Of a DNA stretch of 64,000 bases, positions 1-10,848 are shown piece by piece (within the stretch, counting starts at the first letter, position 1; each line of letters begins with the position of its first letter). Location of the stretch: NCBI GenBank assembly GCA_009731375.1, contig BJOX01000003.1, positions 41,630 to 105,629 on the forward strand, written 5' to 3'. The notes below the pieces were generated by a model. The model was not told the origin of the DNA, did not search any database, and worked only from the letters and a program-made list of their open reading frames with translations. This DNA is from Paulinella micropora. Lineage: Eukaryota > Cercozoa > Imbricatea > Euglyphida. The position numbers were made by a program, and so were the translations under genes.

Positions 1-180
1 TGTGATGATGCCAGTGATATCCGTCCGACTACTTACTCCCTTCAGTGTGCCCGTCGAATTTTTCATATTTACGTCCACCCAGTCCCGGTATCGATTTAAA
101 AACTTCCGGCCGACAATATTAATATTCGCCATCGTATCATTACCAACTTTTAATACGGTTTTCAAAGTTTCACAATAAAG
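1..180 (-). pseudogene. Possible retropepsin-like protease remnant of a retroelement
   Basis: Read on the minus strand, this end of the window stays open for about 56 codons and contains NDTMANINIVGRKFLNRY, followed by a stretch resembling the flap region of a retropepsin. In retropepsins the catalytic motif is D-T/S-G-A followed by hydrophobic residues. Here the order D-T-x-A-N-I-N-I-V fits, but the glycine is a methionine, so if it is a protease it is probably inactive. It lies about 1.2 kb downstream of the Gag-like gene on the same strand, where a pol product is expected. The rest of pol would lie beyond the window edge. The call rests on one motif and on position. Confidence 0.33.
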
Positions 181-1086
181 TTGTGTATAACACAAAGCAT
201 TGGGCCTGTGTATACTGCGAGAACAAGAACTTTGCGTTCCAAATTTTGGAGTCTTGTCTCCAAGTCCTTCCTTCATCTCCTCCTTCTTCTCCTCTTGTTT
301 CCCCTCACTAACGTTTTTATTATTCAGCGGTATCGGTGCGTTTACTATGTCAGTGATATTGACTTGCGGCACTTGAGTGCACTTATTGTCTTTCTTCTCG
401 CCGCCCGCCGCGATCGTTGACATTGAGTCAGTTCGTGATTGCTTGCTTGGCCGAGGCAATGCGCCCGCCATTGGCCTCCTCGCCTCCATCGCTAGTTTCG
501 CCTTCCTATTTGCATCAGTTATCATTGGTAATCGTGACGTGTGAACGGGTATGAAGCTACCTTGGGGCTGTAGCCTCTGTATACCCACGTCTTTGCTCTC
601 ACAGAGAGGAAGTGTTGGCCCAGTCTGCACAACATCAGTAGAAAACACTGTAACTTTAGGGTTAAACTTTACAGTTTTCTCCTTCCTCTCTTCTTCTTCA
701 GTCATTCCAACCTCGAATCGATTACCTTCAGTTTCGTCAGGGTAGGATGACGGATCGGTGTCCGAGGCAGTGTTATAGGCCTGACCTCGACCGAAGTTTG
801 GGTTGGAGCTTGCCTATGAGCCTCCTAGTCCTCTAGGTGGGGGGGCTGGAGCTCGAAGAGCTCTTCCTCCATGAGGATTATATCCCCGACCTCCTCCTCT
901 TCCTCTCTGAGGGGTTCCCTGCCACCTCGAGGCTACTCTCCATGCTCCTCCTCCTCGTCCTCCTCCTCCTTCTCCTCGTCCTCCTCCTCCTCCTCCTCGT
1001 CCCCTTTGAGGTGCTTGTTTGTTCTTTTTTCTCTCCCTCTTCCTGCTTCTTGTCCAACCTCTTCATATAGGCAATAATCGCCTCTC

Positions 1087-1428
1087 TTAATAGCTCGCCG
1101 TCATCACACTGATTGGCATACCAGCCTTCTGTATGAGTGGCATTTTGAAGCAGTCGGTAAAGGCCCGGCTCAGTACCGCCCGCCTTTTTGAGAAAGTCAG
1201 CCCAGTTGCTGTTGGGTTCTGCCTGTCATGATTGAAAGAGCAGTCACTGTGCTCCATCTCTGCCTTACACGGCAGGCCGCGAACCACCTCCAGCATGCGA
1301 TCTTGAGGTCTGGCTCTCTCTGTCTCTTCCATCCAGCAGCTCGGCTTGTTTACGTGGCTTGCGCGCCAACAGGTACACCTCCTGCCTGTGCCATGTGTGC
1401 CTCCGTGACTGTGTCCAAGTTCGAGCAT
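1087..1428 (-). pseudogene. Gag tail / gag-pol junction with zinc-finger-like cysteines
   Basis: A 113-codon minus-strand frame overlaps the 3' end of the Gag-like gene by about 80 bp in a different frame. It carries LPCKAEMEHSDCSFNHD, which has the C-x8-C-x3-H spacing of part of a CCCH or knuckle-type zinc finger, a common nucleic-acid-binding element near the end of Gag. The overlap could be a -1/+1 frameshift site or a plain frameshift mutation; I see no clear slippery heptamer. Downstream (181-1086) lies a low-complexity Glu/Arg-rich stretch (878-1066) with stops in all useful frames. Confidence 0.35.
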
Positions 1429-2951
1429 GCACTCATAACTTTTTGAAACAGTGCTGCCGGAGCAACGCTTCCAACTGTAGCGTCGAACACTTGTGTCTCG
1501 AGGAAGTTCTTGGACTTCACTACGCTAAACGTTTGGCATTGTTGTATGAGTTGCGTAAGTTTGCTCGGGTGCACTGAGTGCAATGCCGACAAAAAATAGA
1601 GAATGATTGACTTGCGGCCATAGAATAGCCCATAGGAGGAAACTACCTCCGTAAGGGTCGCCGCCAAGCTAGCAGAACGCCTCAAACTCATCGCCACTGT
1701 CTCAAAGATTTCAAATCCTATTAGAGTACCAGTGCAGAGATGCTGGTATCCATGAGATTGAAAATATGAAATGAGTATGGCCACCGCCAGTTCGCACTGA
1801 GCGTCTAGGCCTGTCGAACTCTTTCTCTTATTCTCCTCTTGTTTTCTCAAAGCCTTGTACATGGTTAGGTCCAATCCCTCTTGGATTAGAGACTGATCAA
1901 GAACCGTAGCAAGAGCCTCGTATTCTTGAGTCTCATCACAGGGAAAAGACTTGATGCAGGCATTGATCTCTTTGAGCTTGCCTAGGAGCGAAGAGTCAGA
2001 GTCTTTTTCTGAGCTCATCTTGGCATAGAGCATGAGACTAGCCACTCCTCCTTTCTTCCCCTTGAAGGCATTTATGATGTTTTGTCTGTCCTTCTTCTCC
2101 GTGTTTGTGACCACCACCGTAGTTGAGCCCGAGGGTGTAGGGGCTGGTGGGGCAGGAGCTGGTGGGGGAAGATATGCCGGAGGGGGTGCCCTTGCACTAC
2201 TCACTCTTGCTTTCACTTCCTCCAATTGCAACTTCCTGGCAAACTCCTCATCCTCTTTCGCCTTCTCCTTCTCACTTATCAGTAGTTTTTGAACATAACT
2301 GATATAGGCCGTCAACTCAGCAACAGACCTGACAAAGTTATATTTCTCCACATACTGATCAACCCCTGCCTTGTTGGTGTTAGGTGGTGCAGCTGTGGTT
2401 GTTTTAAGGAGAGAGTGATCATTGGTAGGAATCCATCTCTTCCACGCCTCCTTGTGCATCAACGCAGCCACCAACAGTCTGAGCTTGGTCAGGATTCTGT
2501 CATTTTTGTCCACCTCGTCAATCACAGGATGGGTTTCTCCTGCCTTCGTAAGGTGTCTCTCCATTTCTCTCAATCCCGCCTCCAGAGCCTTCAATTCAGT
2601 CGAAAAATATGTGAATACCCCATAAATGTTTCTCGAACTGAAATTGGTCTTCGTTTTCTCGTTATCAACTGGTTCCTGACCCGTCGCGAGGAGTCTAGCC
2701 CTTGCTCTTGGGTATGTGTACTGGAGGTAACCCTCGCCCTGTGGGCCGTACGAACGTTCCCAAATTAGAGCTTGGGAGTACACCGCAAAGATAGCATCAA
2801 GTATTTCAAGGTGGGTATGTGAATTCCCAAACTTGATATGTTGCACCTTTTTCCTTTCCTCCACATTGGAGACCAGTTTGCAGAGATGCTGTGCAATATC
2901 TGACAATGGGATATAGACATCCCTTTTGGTGCGACTCCCCGCTTGTCTCAT
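1350..2951 (-). CDS. Gag-like retroelement structural protein
   Basis: The frame has 533 codons and looks genuinely protein-coding: varied composition, helical segments and a Pro/Ala-rich linker (about residues 248-272, PPPAYLPPPAPAPPAPTPSG) between two helical domains. A charged coiled-coil-like stretch (about 225-247, SEKEKAKEDEEFARKLQLEE) precedes the linker. I recognise no enzyme motif. A helical N-terminal domain, proline linker, helical C-terminal domain, then a frame-overlapping zinc-finger-like segment and a protease-like remnant on the same strand is the layout of an LTR-retrotransposon Gag, and I call it that by architecture only. The first ATG is in frame with the acidic reading frame just upstream (2964-3317), separated by a single TGA. 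Alternative: an unknown host protein. Confidence 0.5.
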   Translation of the reverse strand: MRQAGSRTKRDVYIPLSDIAQHLCKLVSNVEERKKVQHIKFGNSHTHLEILDAIFAVYSQALIWERSYGPQGEGYLQYTYPRARARLLATGQEPVDNEKTKTNFSSRNIYGVFTYFSTELKALEAGLREMERHLTKAGETHPVIDEVDKNDRILTKLRLLVAALMHKEAWKRWIPTNDHSLLKTTTAAPPNTNKAGVDQYVEKYNFVRSVAELTAYISYVQKLLISEKEKAKEDEEFARKLQLEEVKARVSSARAPPPAYLPPPAPAPPAPTPSGSTTVVVTNTEKKDRQNIINAFKGKKGGVASLMLYAKMSSEKDSDSSLLGKLKEINACIKSFPCDETQEYEALATVLDQSLIQEGLDLTMYKALRKQEENKRKSSTGLDAQCELAVAILISYFQSHGYQHLCTGTLIGFEIFETVAMSLRRSASLAATLTEVVSSYGLFYGRKSIILYFLSALHSVHPSKLTQLIQQCQTFSVVKSKNFLETQVFDATVGSVAPAALFQKVMSACSNLDTVTEAHMAQAGGVPVGAQAT

Positions 2952-2963
2952 ATCCTGAGGGAT

Positions 2964-3317
2964 TCAGACATATGTGTCTTTCTTTGCCTCCATCACAATA
3001 TCAAAGGCGGTTTTAGGGAGGTCGTAGTGGTCGTTCACCCACCGTTGATCCTCCTCTGAGACCTCTCCCTCTTCAATCAAGTTTATCGTTTGTCGTCCTC
3101 CTCCTCCTGTAGAGGCAGGTGGTATATTGTGTACCCCAGTGCTCTCTGTTTGTTCCACTCCTCCTCCTTCTCCTTCTTCGTCTTCTTCCTCTCCTCCTCC
3201 TCCTCCTCCTGTTTCCTCTTCTTCGTATCCTCCGTCATTCAATCCTCCTCCTCCTTCTTCTTGCATTTTTTCTTCTTGTTCCAGATATTCACTCACCTCA
3301 CTAGTCTCTGTTGACAT
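2964..3317 (-). CDS. Acidic Gly/Glu-rich leader frame upstream of the Gag-like gene
   Basis: The frame has 117 codons and starts at ATG 3315-3317 on the minus strand. Residues 1-85 are low-complexity and acidic (Glu/Gly runs). The last 35 residues (INLIEEGEVSEEDQRWVNDH and onward) look like ordinary protein. It ends in a TGA that is in the same frame as the 533-codon gene; only four codons (I-P-Q-D) lie between that TGA and the next ATG. Without the TGA the two would form one product of about 655 residues. The stop may be a mutation, a sequencing error or a readthrough site. Confidence 0.45.
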   Translation of the reverse strand: MSTETSEVSEYLEQEEKMQEEGGGGLNDGGYEEEETGGGGGGEEEDEEGEGGGVEQTESTGVHNIPPASTGGGGRQTINLIEEGEVSEEDQRWVNDHYDLPKTAFDIVMEAKKDTYV

Positions 3318-3960
3318 AGTGTCGTATTAGTAAACAACAGGAGGACAGTGTCAGCTCCTATGTTATGTTTTCGTTCGTTAGAGTTCTCGATTGACTAGTG
3401 AAGAGAGAAACTAAGAGAGAGGGTAGAGTGGGATCCTCTTTCCTCTATATATCAGTGTTTGTACGTTTGTTTTGTTTGAGAGAAGTAGTCCTTGAGATTT
3501 TCTCAGATTTCTTATCCTCCTTCCTCAAATTGCTTTCTCCTCCTTCTTTTCTATATTGTATCTAGTATGAGGCACCAGGACCTACACACAGATAGTAATA
3601 GAGAAGCTAGAGAAGCTCTCCTTGAGAAGTCGACAGTCGGTCGGATAGGTTCTCAGACCTACTTTTGAGAACGATCAGAGATTTGCAAAAATACTCTGAC
3701 GTATGTGTGAGATAATGCAGATAAAATGCACAAACTAGAAGGGTAGAGTGTTGTGCTTCTGTCCCTATGCTTGTTTGTGTTTTGTGTGTGTTTCTTCACT
3801 CTTCTGTCCACCTCCTTCTTCTTGGGTCTCTGTGTGAGAATAGCAAGAACGACAGAGAGTCTGTATCTGATGTCTCCTGTGAGCACACAGATATGGATTG
3901 GGCTAGATGGTACGCGACACCTACTTGAGGCCAATCAAATTATTTGTTTTGTAAAAGACC
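3318..3960 (-). promoter_or_regulatory. Candidate 5' LTR / promoter region of the Gag-bearing element
   Basis: This 640-bp stretch upstream of the acidic leader holds no convincing gene. On the minus strand there is a TATA-like TATATAG about 130 bp before the ATG (plus coordinates 3446-3452) and many T/C-rich tracts. Its position immediately upstream of a Gag-like gene makes it a candidate 5' LTR plus leader, but no second copy of an LTR lies in the window and no tRNA-complementary TGG primer site is evident, so the LTR call is unproven. Confidence 0.25.
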
Positions 3961-4534
3961 TATGAGGATTATGTGTTGGAGTCATGATTTGTTTTTTTGT
4001 CTGACGTCCCCGTGTGAGACAGGTCAGCAAAATTCGTTCTGGATGCTTGTGTGGCAATGCAGAAAGAAATCACCCTAGTGATGTGGACTCCAAATGTAAT
4101 GCCCCAACGATAGCTCAATAAAAAGTCTGTAATACAACCAAACACAGTCCTCAAGAATGAGAATGATGTCTCGTTGTATCAGCTCAGTGAAGCAGAAAAA
4201 GCAAAACTGCAACAGACCAGGAATAAAATGGCATCCGATCCAATCCGGACAAATAATATTTAAAAACAGGCTGGTGCACCTGTCACCAGGAAAATTGTAT
4301 TTTTACCGGCTATCCGGGGGGTGATGCCTACACTACGACTCCGCTAAGACGGTGGCGCCCCGGTGGCCGGTACACGACGAGAAGCATTGCGAAGGCAATT
4401 ATCCATCATTTTGCAGCTAACTAACTTCCTAAGACTCTATGTTCCCTGCGGTCTGTCAGTTATCCTTCAAGTTGGCTTGGAGATTACGGAGTCCCTCTAC
4501 GTTAGGTATTCCACCACAGTCTTCATGTCGTTAG
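3961..4534. other. Unassigned sequence, no gene seen
   Basis: No long reading frame or known motif is visible. A short stretch at 4361-4420 reads on the minus strand as a peptide containing CLRNASRR, which resembles QRLRNAYKQQ in the small minus-strand frame at 4840-5031. The two may be diverged copies of one coding remnant split by the foldback element between them. Confidence 0.3.
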
Positions 4535-4814
4535 ATATTGCTGTTGACATTCAAGACAACAAAAAAAATTGATTTTTCTGTTTTGGTTGGAATTTCAGTT
4601 TTGGTTGGAATTTTGATTTTGGGTGAAAATTTGAATTTTTCAAATTAACTGCTATATTCGTCCGCAAAATATCGTAAATTTTCGCGAAATGTTACCGTTA
4701 AATTTGAAAATTTGAATTTTTGTCACAAAAATGAAAAACTGTCACAAAAATGAAAATCTGACACAAAAATGAAAAACTAATTTTTGTTGTTGTCTTGAAT
4801 GTCAACAGCAATAT
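4535..4814. mobile_element. Foldback / MITE candidate with 36-bp terminal inverted repeats
   Basis: The left end (4535-4570) and right end (4779-4814) are reverse complements over 36 bp with one mismatch; the outer end reads ATATTGCTGTTGACATTC on both. The 208-bp interior is AT-rich, has no reading frame, and carries a short tandem run based on GTCACAAAAATGAAAAACT (about 4731-4777). Size, AT-richness and long inverted ends fit a non-autonomous DNA transposon. A target duplication is not clear: if the ends are taken at GCTGTTGAC, the flanks GATATT and AATATT agree in 5 of 6 positions. Confidence 0.6.
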
Positions 4815-4839
4815 TAATAGTTAATATATTATTAAATAT

Positions 4840-5031
4840 CTATTTACGCAACAGTGAGAAGGGGGATGCCCCGGCTACAAGTTGTTGCTTGTAAGCATTG
4901 CGAAGCCGTTGTGCATTTGATTGTCCTCCTTGCCAGCCCTGAGCGAAACATGAAGGAGCCCTTCCTTGATATTGTGATTTACTCCTAGTAAAATCTTGCC
5001 TTTTGCTTTCAAGGCGATCCAAGGAGTCCAT
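4840..5031 (-). pseudogene. Small coding-like remnant, function unknown
   Basis: A 63-codon frame starting MDSLDRLESKRQDF and ending VAGASPFSLLRK has ordinary protein-like composition, unlike the repeats around it. It shares the LRNA core with a remnant on the same strand at 4361-4420. I do not recognise a family. It could be a small host gene, an exon or a transposon fragment. Confidence 0.25.
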
Positions 5032-5210
5032 TTTTCGTTACATAAAGGGAGCGGTGGCTGTACAATCGGTCCTTTAATTGTTCATGTTGTTTAAGTATTT
5101 GTCCTTAACGAATGATAAAGTTTGAGTGAGCTTGCGAAGGTTTACATAGTCGTTTCTGTGGAAAATTGAACTAAAACGTATAGTTGTACTATGGGTTACG
5201 GGTGCCTGTC

Positions 5211-6124
5211 AAGAAGAAGAAGAAGGAGAAGAAGAAGAAGAAGAAGAAGAAGAAGAAGAAGAAGAAGAAGAAGAAGAAGAAGAAGGAGAAGGAGAAGGAG
5301 AAGAAGGAGAAGAAGAAGAAGAAGAAGAAGAAGAAGAAGAAGAAGAAGAAGAAGAAGAAGAAGAAGAAGAAGAAAAAAAAAAAGAAGAAGAAGAAGAAGA
5401 TGATGATGATGATGATGATGATGATGAAGATGAAGATGAAGATAAAGATGAAGATGAAGATGAAGATGAAGATGAAGATGAAGATGAAGATGAAGATGAA
5501 GATGAAGAAGATGAAGAAGATGAAGAAGATGAAGAAAAGATGAAGAAAAGATGAAGAAGAAGATGAAGAAGAAGATGAAGAAGAAGATGAAGAAGAAGAT
5601 GAAGAAGAAGATGAAGAAGAAGATGAAGAAGAAGATGAAGAAGAAGATGAAGAAGAAGATGAAGAAGAAGATGAAGAAGAAGATGAAGAAGAAGATGAAG
5701 AAGAAGATGAAGAAGAAGATGAAGAAGAAGATGAAGAAGAAGATGAAGAAGAAGATGAAGAAGAAGATGAAGAAGAAGATGAAGAAGAAGATGAAGAAGA
5801 AGATGAAGAAGAAGATGAAGAAGAAGATGAAGAAGAAGATGAAGAAGAAGATGAAGAAGAAGATGAAGAAGAAGATGAAGAAGAAGATGAAGAAGAAGAT
5901 GAAGAAGAAGATGAAGAAGAAGATGAAGAAGAAGATGAAGAAGAAGATGAAGAAGAAGATGAAGAAGAAGATGAAGAAGAAGATGAAGAAGAAGATGAAG
6001 GAGGAGGACGACGAGCAGTAGCAGCAGCAGCACTAGCAGACGAAGAAGAAGAAGAAGAAGAAGAAGAAGAAGAAGAAGAAGAAGAAGAAGAAGAAGAAGA
6101 AGAAGAAGAAGAAGAAGAAGAAGA
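5211..6124. repeat. Purine microsatellite block with a 12-bp satellite
   Basis: Three zones follow one another: (GAA)n at 5211-5399, (GAT)n grading into (GAAGAT)n at 5400-5550, and a nearly perfect 12-bp unit GATGAAGAAGAA at about 5551-5998 (roughly 37 copies), then (GAA)n again at 6040-6124. Long reading frames in several frames on both strands result from the repeat and are not genes. The strand is strictly purine/pyrimidine-biased, so triplex (H-DNA) formation is possible. Confidence 0.95.
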
Positions 6125-7189
6125 ACGGTTGAAGATTTGAGACTGCAAAGTCAGAGATAGTGAACTCGATCCATGTTTTGAAACGACGAAGAATTAGCCA
6201 ATGTTGTGTGCAACAGAACTGTCTAAAGTTTCGAAAGTGAAAGTCCCATGTCCGTGATCTTGAGCGAAATATCCAGCGCCTGCGACACACATAGACAGAC
6301 AGACACGCCACCTGTCTTCACCAACTTACCAACGAGCGTCAATGTACCATTCGCTAATCTAAAGTAAACAGCCACTCCCCAGACATGTATCCATGCAGAA
6401 GAGAGAGAATGCAGCCGGAGACCTTGACTGAATGTGTAAGCAGGCCCGAGGAAATGAAGTCCACTCCTGTAGCCTGAGTCACATCATGCAACACCTTCAC
6501 ATAGACAACGCACACATGCACTACACACATAAGCACCTTCTAAAACATCCAGCATCCGGCGCATTTCGTGCATTTGTAAGGTAACCAAGGGAAGAAGCAC
6601 ACAGCAACAACGCACAACAGACTTTCCCTTCAGCCTCCTTCTCATTTCTACCATCAGCCTTCCTTCTGATTTCTACACAAGCCTGGACGCAGTGGCATGC
6701 TGTCAGTGGTCTCTGTGAATAGTCTGTCCACAGGGTCAACGACAAGCACACGGCGCTGCCGCACCCAAACCACTACTGCTCACCCTCTTCCGCCACCACC
6801 TCCCTCACGGCCCGGCAAGCCACGCACTGCTCGCAATATTGCAAGCAATGTGCAGAAGAAGGGACAGAATGCTCAGGGGGCAAAAGGAGGGCGGACCGCG
6901 ATGGCAGGCACGGTGGCTAAAGTCACGTTGCCTACAGCACCACACACACATCTGGTTGACTCCCAACAGATTATGCATTGTAAAATAAACATAATTTGTG
7001 ACACATATGGCGTATATAAATTTCCATGTATCTGTACATGCTGTGTGTGAGCACGTATGTCTGTACACATATACAGAAATTCCTGGAATCATATTTACAT
7101 TAAATCACAATCATTATTCAGATGAATACATCTTATACACGTGTGAGCGAAAAGGAAAAGCCCCCCCCCACCCCCCCCACCCCCACCCC
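6125..7189. other. Unassigned sequence, no gene supported
   Basis: Short overlapping frames on both strands have no recognisable motifs. A Pro/Arg-rich frame at 6697-7050 is open but of low complexity. The segment ends in a C-rich tract (7161-7195) that borders the duplicated block. Confidence 0.4.
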
Positions 7190-8399
7190 ACCCCGCATGC
7201 CTAAAATTTTGCCCACCTGAAAGAAAAAACAAAAGGTAAACATATGCAGGAAATGTCACAAATTATCACATAACCGCACTGATTGTTTTCAAAATTTGCC
7301 AAAAAGACGTCAAGAGCTTGTGCTTGGGACTTCTGAGAAGCCTAGTTGTGTGGTCATGGCGATTTTTCCTCCGAACATGGGATTTTCAGACATGTTGGAG
7401 ATGTTTTCCCCACGTTTCGGACAATTTTTTTTCAGGATGACAGGAGGGGATGAGATGTTTATGCAGCCAGAGCTGGAAGTGGTGTGTGCATTTGCAGTGC
7501 ACAGCTGCACGTGCTGCGTGTGGGTGCTCAACCGACCTGACGCTTCGGTCGGGACGCGACCGGCCACCAGCGCCTGTCCCCCACACCAAGCACAACCGTC
7601 TTCAAACCCACCACACGGCACATGTGGGGTCAAGCAGCGATACACAGCAGGCAAGCACGGGCAAAAGCTGGCCGGGGTAGCAGAAGTGAGTGAGCGGGTG
7701 AGTGCAGGGCACACCACAGCTTGTTGGAGCAGGCTGGTGTCGACCTGCGCGCCCCGCACCACCACCTGCGCACAACGCAAACACAGACCATCCCGCCCCG
7801 CCATGCATATATCCGTTCGCAGGCAGGCAATTCAGCAAGAACAAATAGAAGACAGCTTCAGACAACAAAATCTATTATTACTATTATTACTACATTACAT
7901 CACAGAGCAGTACACTTACACTACAGTAATTTTCCTGCAGTATTTTATTGTATTGCATCAAATTGTTGTTTGTACTGTATGCTGATGAGTTATTCGATGT
8001 CGTAGTTGAGTCGCAAAGGCATGGTGCAGTTTTCTTTGAAGACTCGCGCCCGCCAAATGGTAGCCATCGAGTCTTCAAGGAATATTGCAAAGTGGATATT
8101 TTTTCTCCTTTCCGTTCTTTCCTCGCTCTTTTGGTTTTCTCCCTTCTCTTTTCCTCCATCCAGACATTATTTTTCGAGAAAAATCAGAAGACAAGATGTT
8201 GGAAACAAAGGAACACACGAGACAGACAGGCAAAGTAAGGATGACAGGAGGTTCAACCATCATGGAAAAGTGAGGCTATGACATGGACAAGAGATGCATG
8301 GCAGTCAAAAGGCAGGACAGACAGAGCGCTTGTATAGAATGAAGACGCAGAGATACATGAGCCAAAACAGACCTACAAGGACGACCAAAGTAGTACAGA
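7190..8399. repeat. Duplicated 1,210-bp block, copy 1
   Basis: The sequence from ACCCCGCATGCCTAAAATTT to GACCAAAGTAGTACAGA recurs with an offset of 1,220 bp, and I find no difference between the copies where I compared them. A 229-codon plus-strand frame (7296-7985) and a 164-codon minus-strand frame (7310-7804) are present in both copies; neither has a recognised motif and they overlap each other, so neither is called as a gene. Confidence 0.9.
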
Positions 8400-8409
8400 N
8401 NNNNNNNNN

Positions 8410-9619
8410 ACCCCGCATGCCTAAAATTTTGCCCACCTGAAAGAAAAAACAAAAGGTAAACATATGCAGGAAATGTCACAAATTATCACATAACCGCACT
8501 GATTGTTTTCAAAATTTGCCAAAAAGACGTCAAGAGCTTGTGCTTGGGACTTCTGAGAAGCCTAGTTGTGTGGTCATGGCGATTTTTCCTCCGAACATGG
8601 GATTTTCAGACATGTTGGAGATGTTTTCCCCACGTTTCGGACAATTTTTTTTCAGGATGACAGGAGGGGATGAGATGTTTATGCAGCCAGAGCTGGAAGT
8701 GGTGTGTGCATTTGCAGTGCACAGCTGCACGTGCTGCGTGTGGGTGCTCAACCGACCTGACGCTTCGGTCGGGACGCGACCGGCCACCAGCGCCTGTCCC
8801 CCACACCAAGCACAACCGTCTTCAAACCCACCACACGGCACATGTGGGGTCAAGCAGCGATACACAGCAGGCAAGCACGGGCAAAAGCTGGCCGGGGTAG
8901 CAGAAGTGAGTGAGCGGGTGAGTGCAGGGCACACCACAGCTTGTTGGAGCAGGCTGGTGTCGACCTGCGCGCCCCGCACCACCACCTGCGCACAACGCAA
9001 ACACAGACCATCCCGCCCCGCCATGCATATATCCGTTCGCAGGCAGGCAATTCAGCAAGAACAAATAGAAGACAGCTTCAGACAACAAAATCTATTATTA
9101 CTATTATTACTACATTACATCACAGAGCAGTACACTTACACTACAGTAATTTTCCTGCAGTATTTTATTGTATTGCATCAAATTGTTGTTTGTACTGTAT
9201 GCTGATGAGTTATTCGATGTCGTAGTTGAGTCGCAAAGGCATGGTGCAGTTTTCTTTGAAGACTCGCGCCCGCCAAATGGTAGCCATCGAGTCTTCAAGG
9301 AATATTGCAAAGTGGATATTTTTTCTCCTTTCCGTTCTTTCCTCGCTCTTTTGGTTTTCTCCCTTCTCTTTTCCTCCATCCAGACATTATTTTTCGAGAA
9401 AAATCAGAAGACAAGATGTTGGAAACAAAGGAACACACGAGACAGACAGGCAAAGTAAGGATGACAGGAGGTTCAACCATCATGGAAAAGTGAGGCTATG
9501 ACATGGACAAGAGATGCATGGCAGTCAAAAGGCAGGACAGACAGAGCGCTTGTATAGAATGAAGACGCAGAGATACATGAGCCAAAACAGACCTACAAGG
9601 ACGACCAAAGTAGTACAGA
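8410..9619. repeat. Duplicated 1,210-bp block, copy 2
   Basis: This copy begins right after the 10-N gap at 8400-8409, at the same base as copy 1, and continues past the point where copy 1 is cut by the gap (into GCCTTCTTTGACATG from 9620). Two contig ends that overlap by 1,210 bp but were joined with a nominal 10-N gap would give exactly this pattern, so the second copy is likely an assembly artefact. Confidence 0.9.
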
Positions 9620-10240
9620 AGCCTTCTTTGACATGAAAGTTGCAATCAAATACTACTTACCATGTTGTCTAAGAGTATTCGGTGGACACCTGGAGAAGCT
9701 AACAAGACCAGCCAACAGATGTGAGCGGCAATAAACTGTAACCAGACCAGAGCATGCCAGACCAGAGGGCAACAGCGCAAATGAAACACAAAACAGCATA
9801 AATGAACCCACAAGGACAGTGATACACGGTGCACGTTTGCAATACAGCTTGGACATCAGTTGCAAGTTTTCCGTGCGTTTCATGAGTGGAAGCAAAGTGC
9901 TGGGCGCGCAAGGTATGTCTGTGTCTGTGTCTATGTCTGTGTGTTGGGGGGGGGGGGGGGGGGGGGGCCCCCGGCAAANNNNNNNNNNGGGGGGGGGGGG
10001 GGGGGGACGGGTCACCTGCGATAATGCGCACTTCGTCCAGAGTGCGCGCCTCGACCTCGACCCGCATGTTCTGCACAACCAGGGACATACAACGCACGTG
10101 CGCACACTCCAGACAGGCAACACAACACACATGTCCTCACAGCAAGACAGGCGCACAACGCGCATTTACACACGAGACAGGCACACAGAAAAATAAATTA
10201 GGCACACAACCAACTCGGGTCTCACCGTCGCAATAGAGCG
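9620..10240. other. Unassigned sequence with a poly-G tract and gap
   Basis: A run of about 24 G at 9943-9967 is followed by CCCCCGGCAAA, a 10-N gap (9979-9988) and another G run to about 10006. No gene is supported. Confidence 0.5.
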
Positions 10241-10245
10241 CAAGC

Positions 10246-10246
<1 letters not shown>

Positions 10247-10281
<35 letters not shown>

Positions 10282-10513
10282 GACAACAACAACAATAGGA
10301 ATACATATAATTACAACAGAGTGAACAACCGAGCCACATGTATGTGTGTTTTGATGGCATGAAATGTAATCATGTACGTGTGTGCATTTATGCACAAATA
10401 TATATATATATATATATATATATCCATGAATGGATGAATGATGTATGCGTATACGCGCGGCATATCGGTGAAGGCCGAGAAGAGCAGAGAGGTGGATGGT
10501 GCAGCGAGAAGAG

Positions 10514-10572
<59 letters not shown>
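10247..10572. repeat. (ATC)n, (AT)n and (GA)n microsatellites
   Basis: (CAT)n lies at 10250-10280, (AT)n at 10398-10422 and (GA)n at about 10513-10572, with ordinary sequence between them. The reading frames across them are products of the repeats. Confidence 0.9.
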
Positions 10573-10576
<4 letters not shown>

Positions 10577-10848
10577 AAGGAAGAGAAGTCAAGCGGGAGA
10601 GCAGTGGGCTGGGCGGGCGGAAGGCCGAGGGGGAGGTGGGGAAGATTGCACGATGGGCAGCCAACGCAACCGACCTCTTGATGCTGCTCCTTGAGAAACC
10701 TAAACAACAAGCAACAGGATCAGGATAGATCTGAACATACAGATCAGGATAGATGCAGAAGCACATGCGACATGCACGCTGCACGCGTACATGATGTCTT
10801 TATGTATGCTATTATGCAGTTATGCATGTATACATGCACGCACGCACG

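Noticed and set aside
3318-3380. tRNA primer-binding site beside the Gag-bearing element (AGGAGCTGACACTGTCC)
   Set aside because: It lacks the TGG that pairs with the tRNA CCA end and has no neighbouring LTR copy to fix the boundary.
5189-6148. Reading frames up to 319 codons in both strands of the purine satellite
   Set aside because: They encode only homopolymeric or short-period peptides dictated by GAA/GAT repeats.
7296-7985. A 229-codon plus-strand frame in the duplicated block
   Set aside because: It overlaps an open frame of similar quality on the other strand, has no recognisable motif, and its second copy is probably an assembly duplicate.
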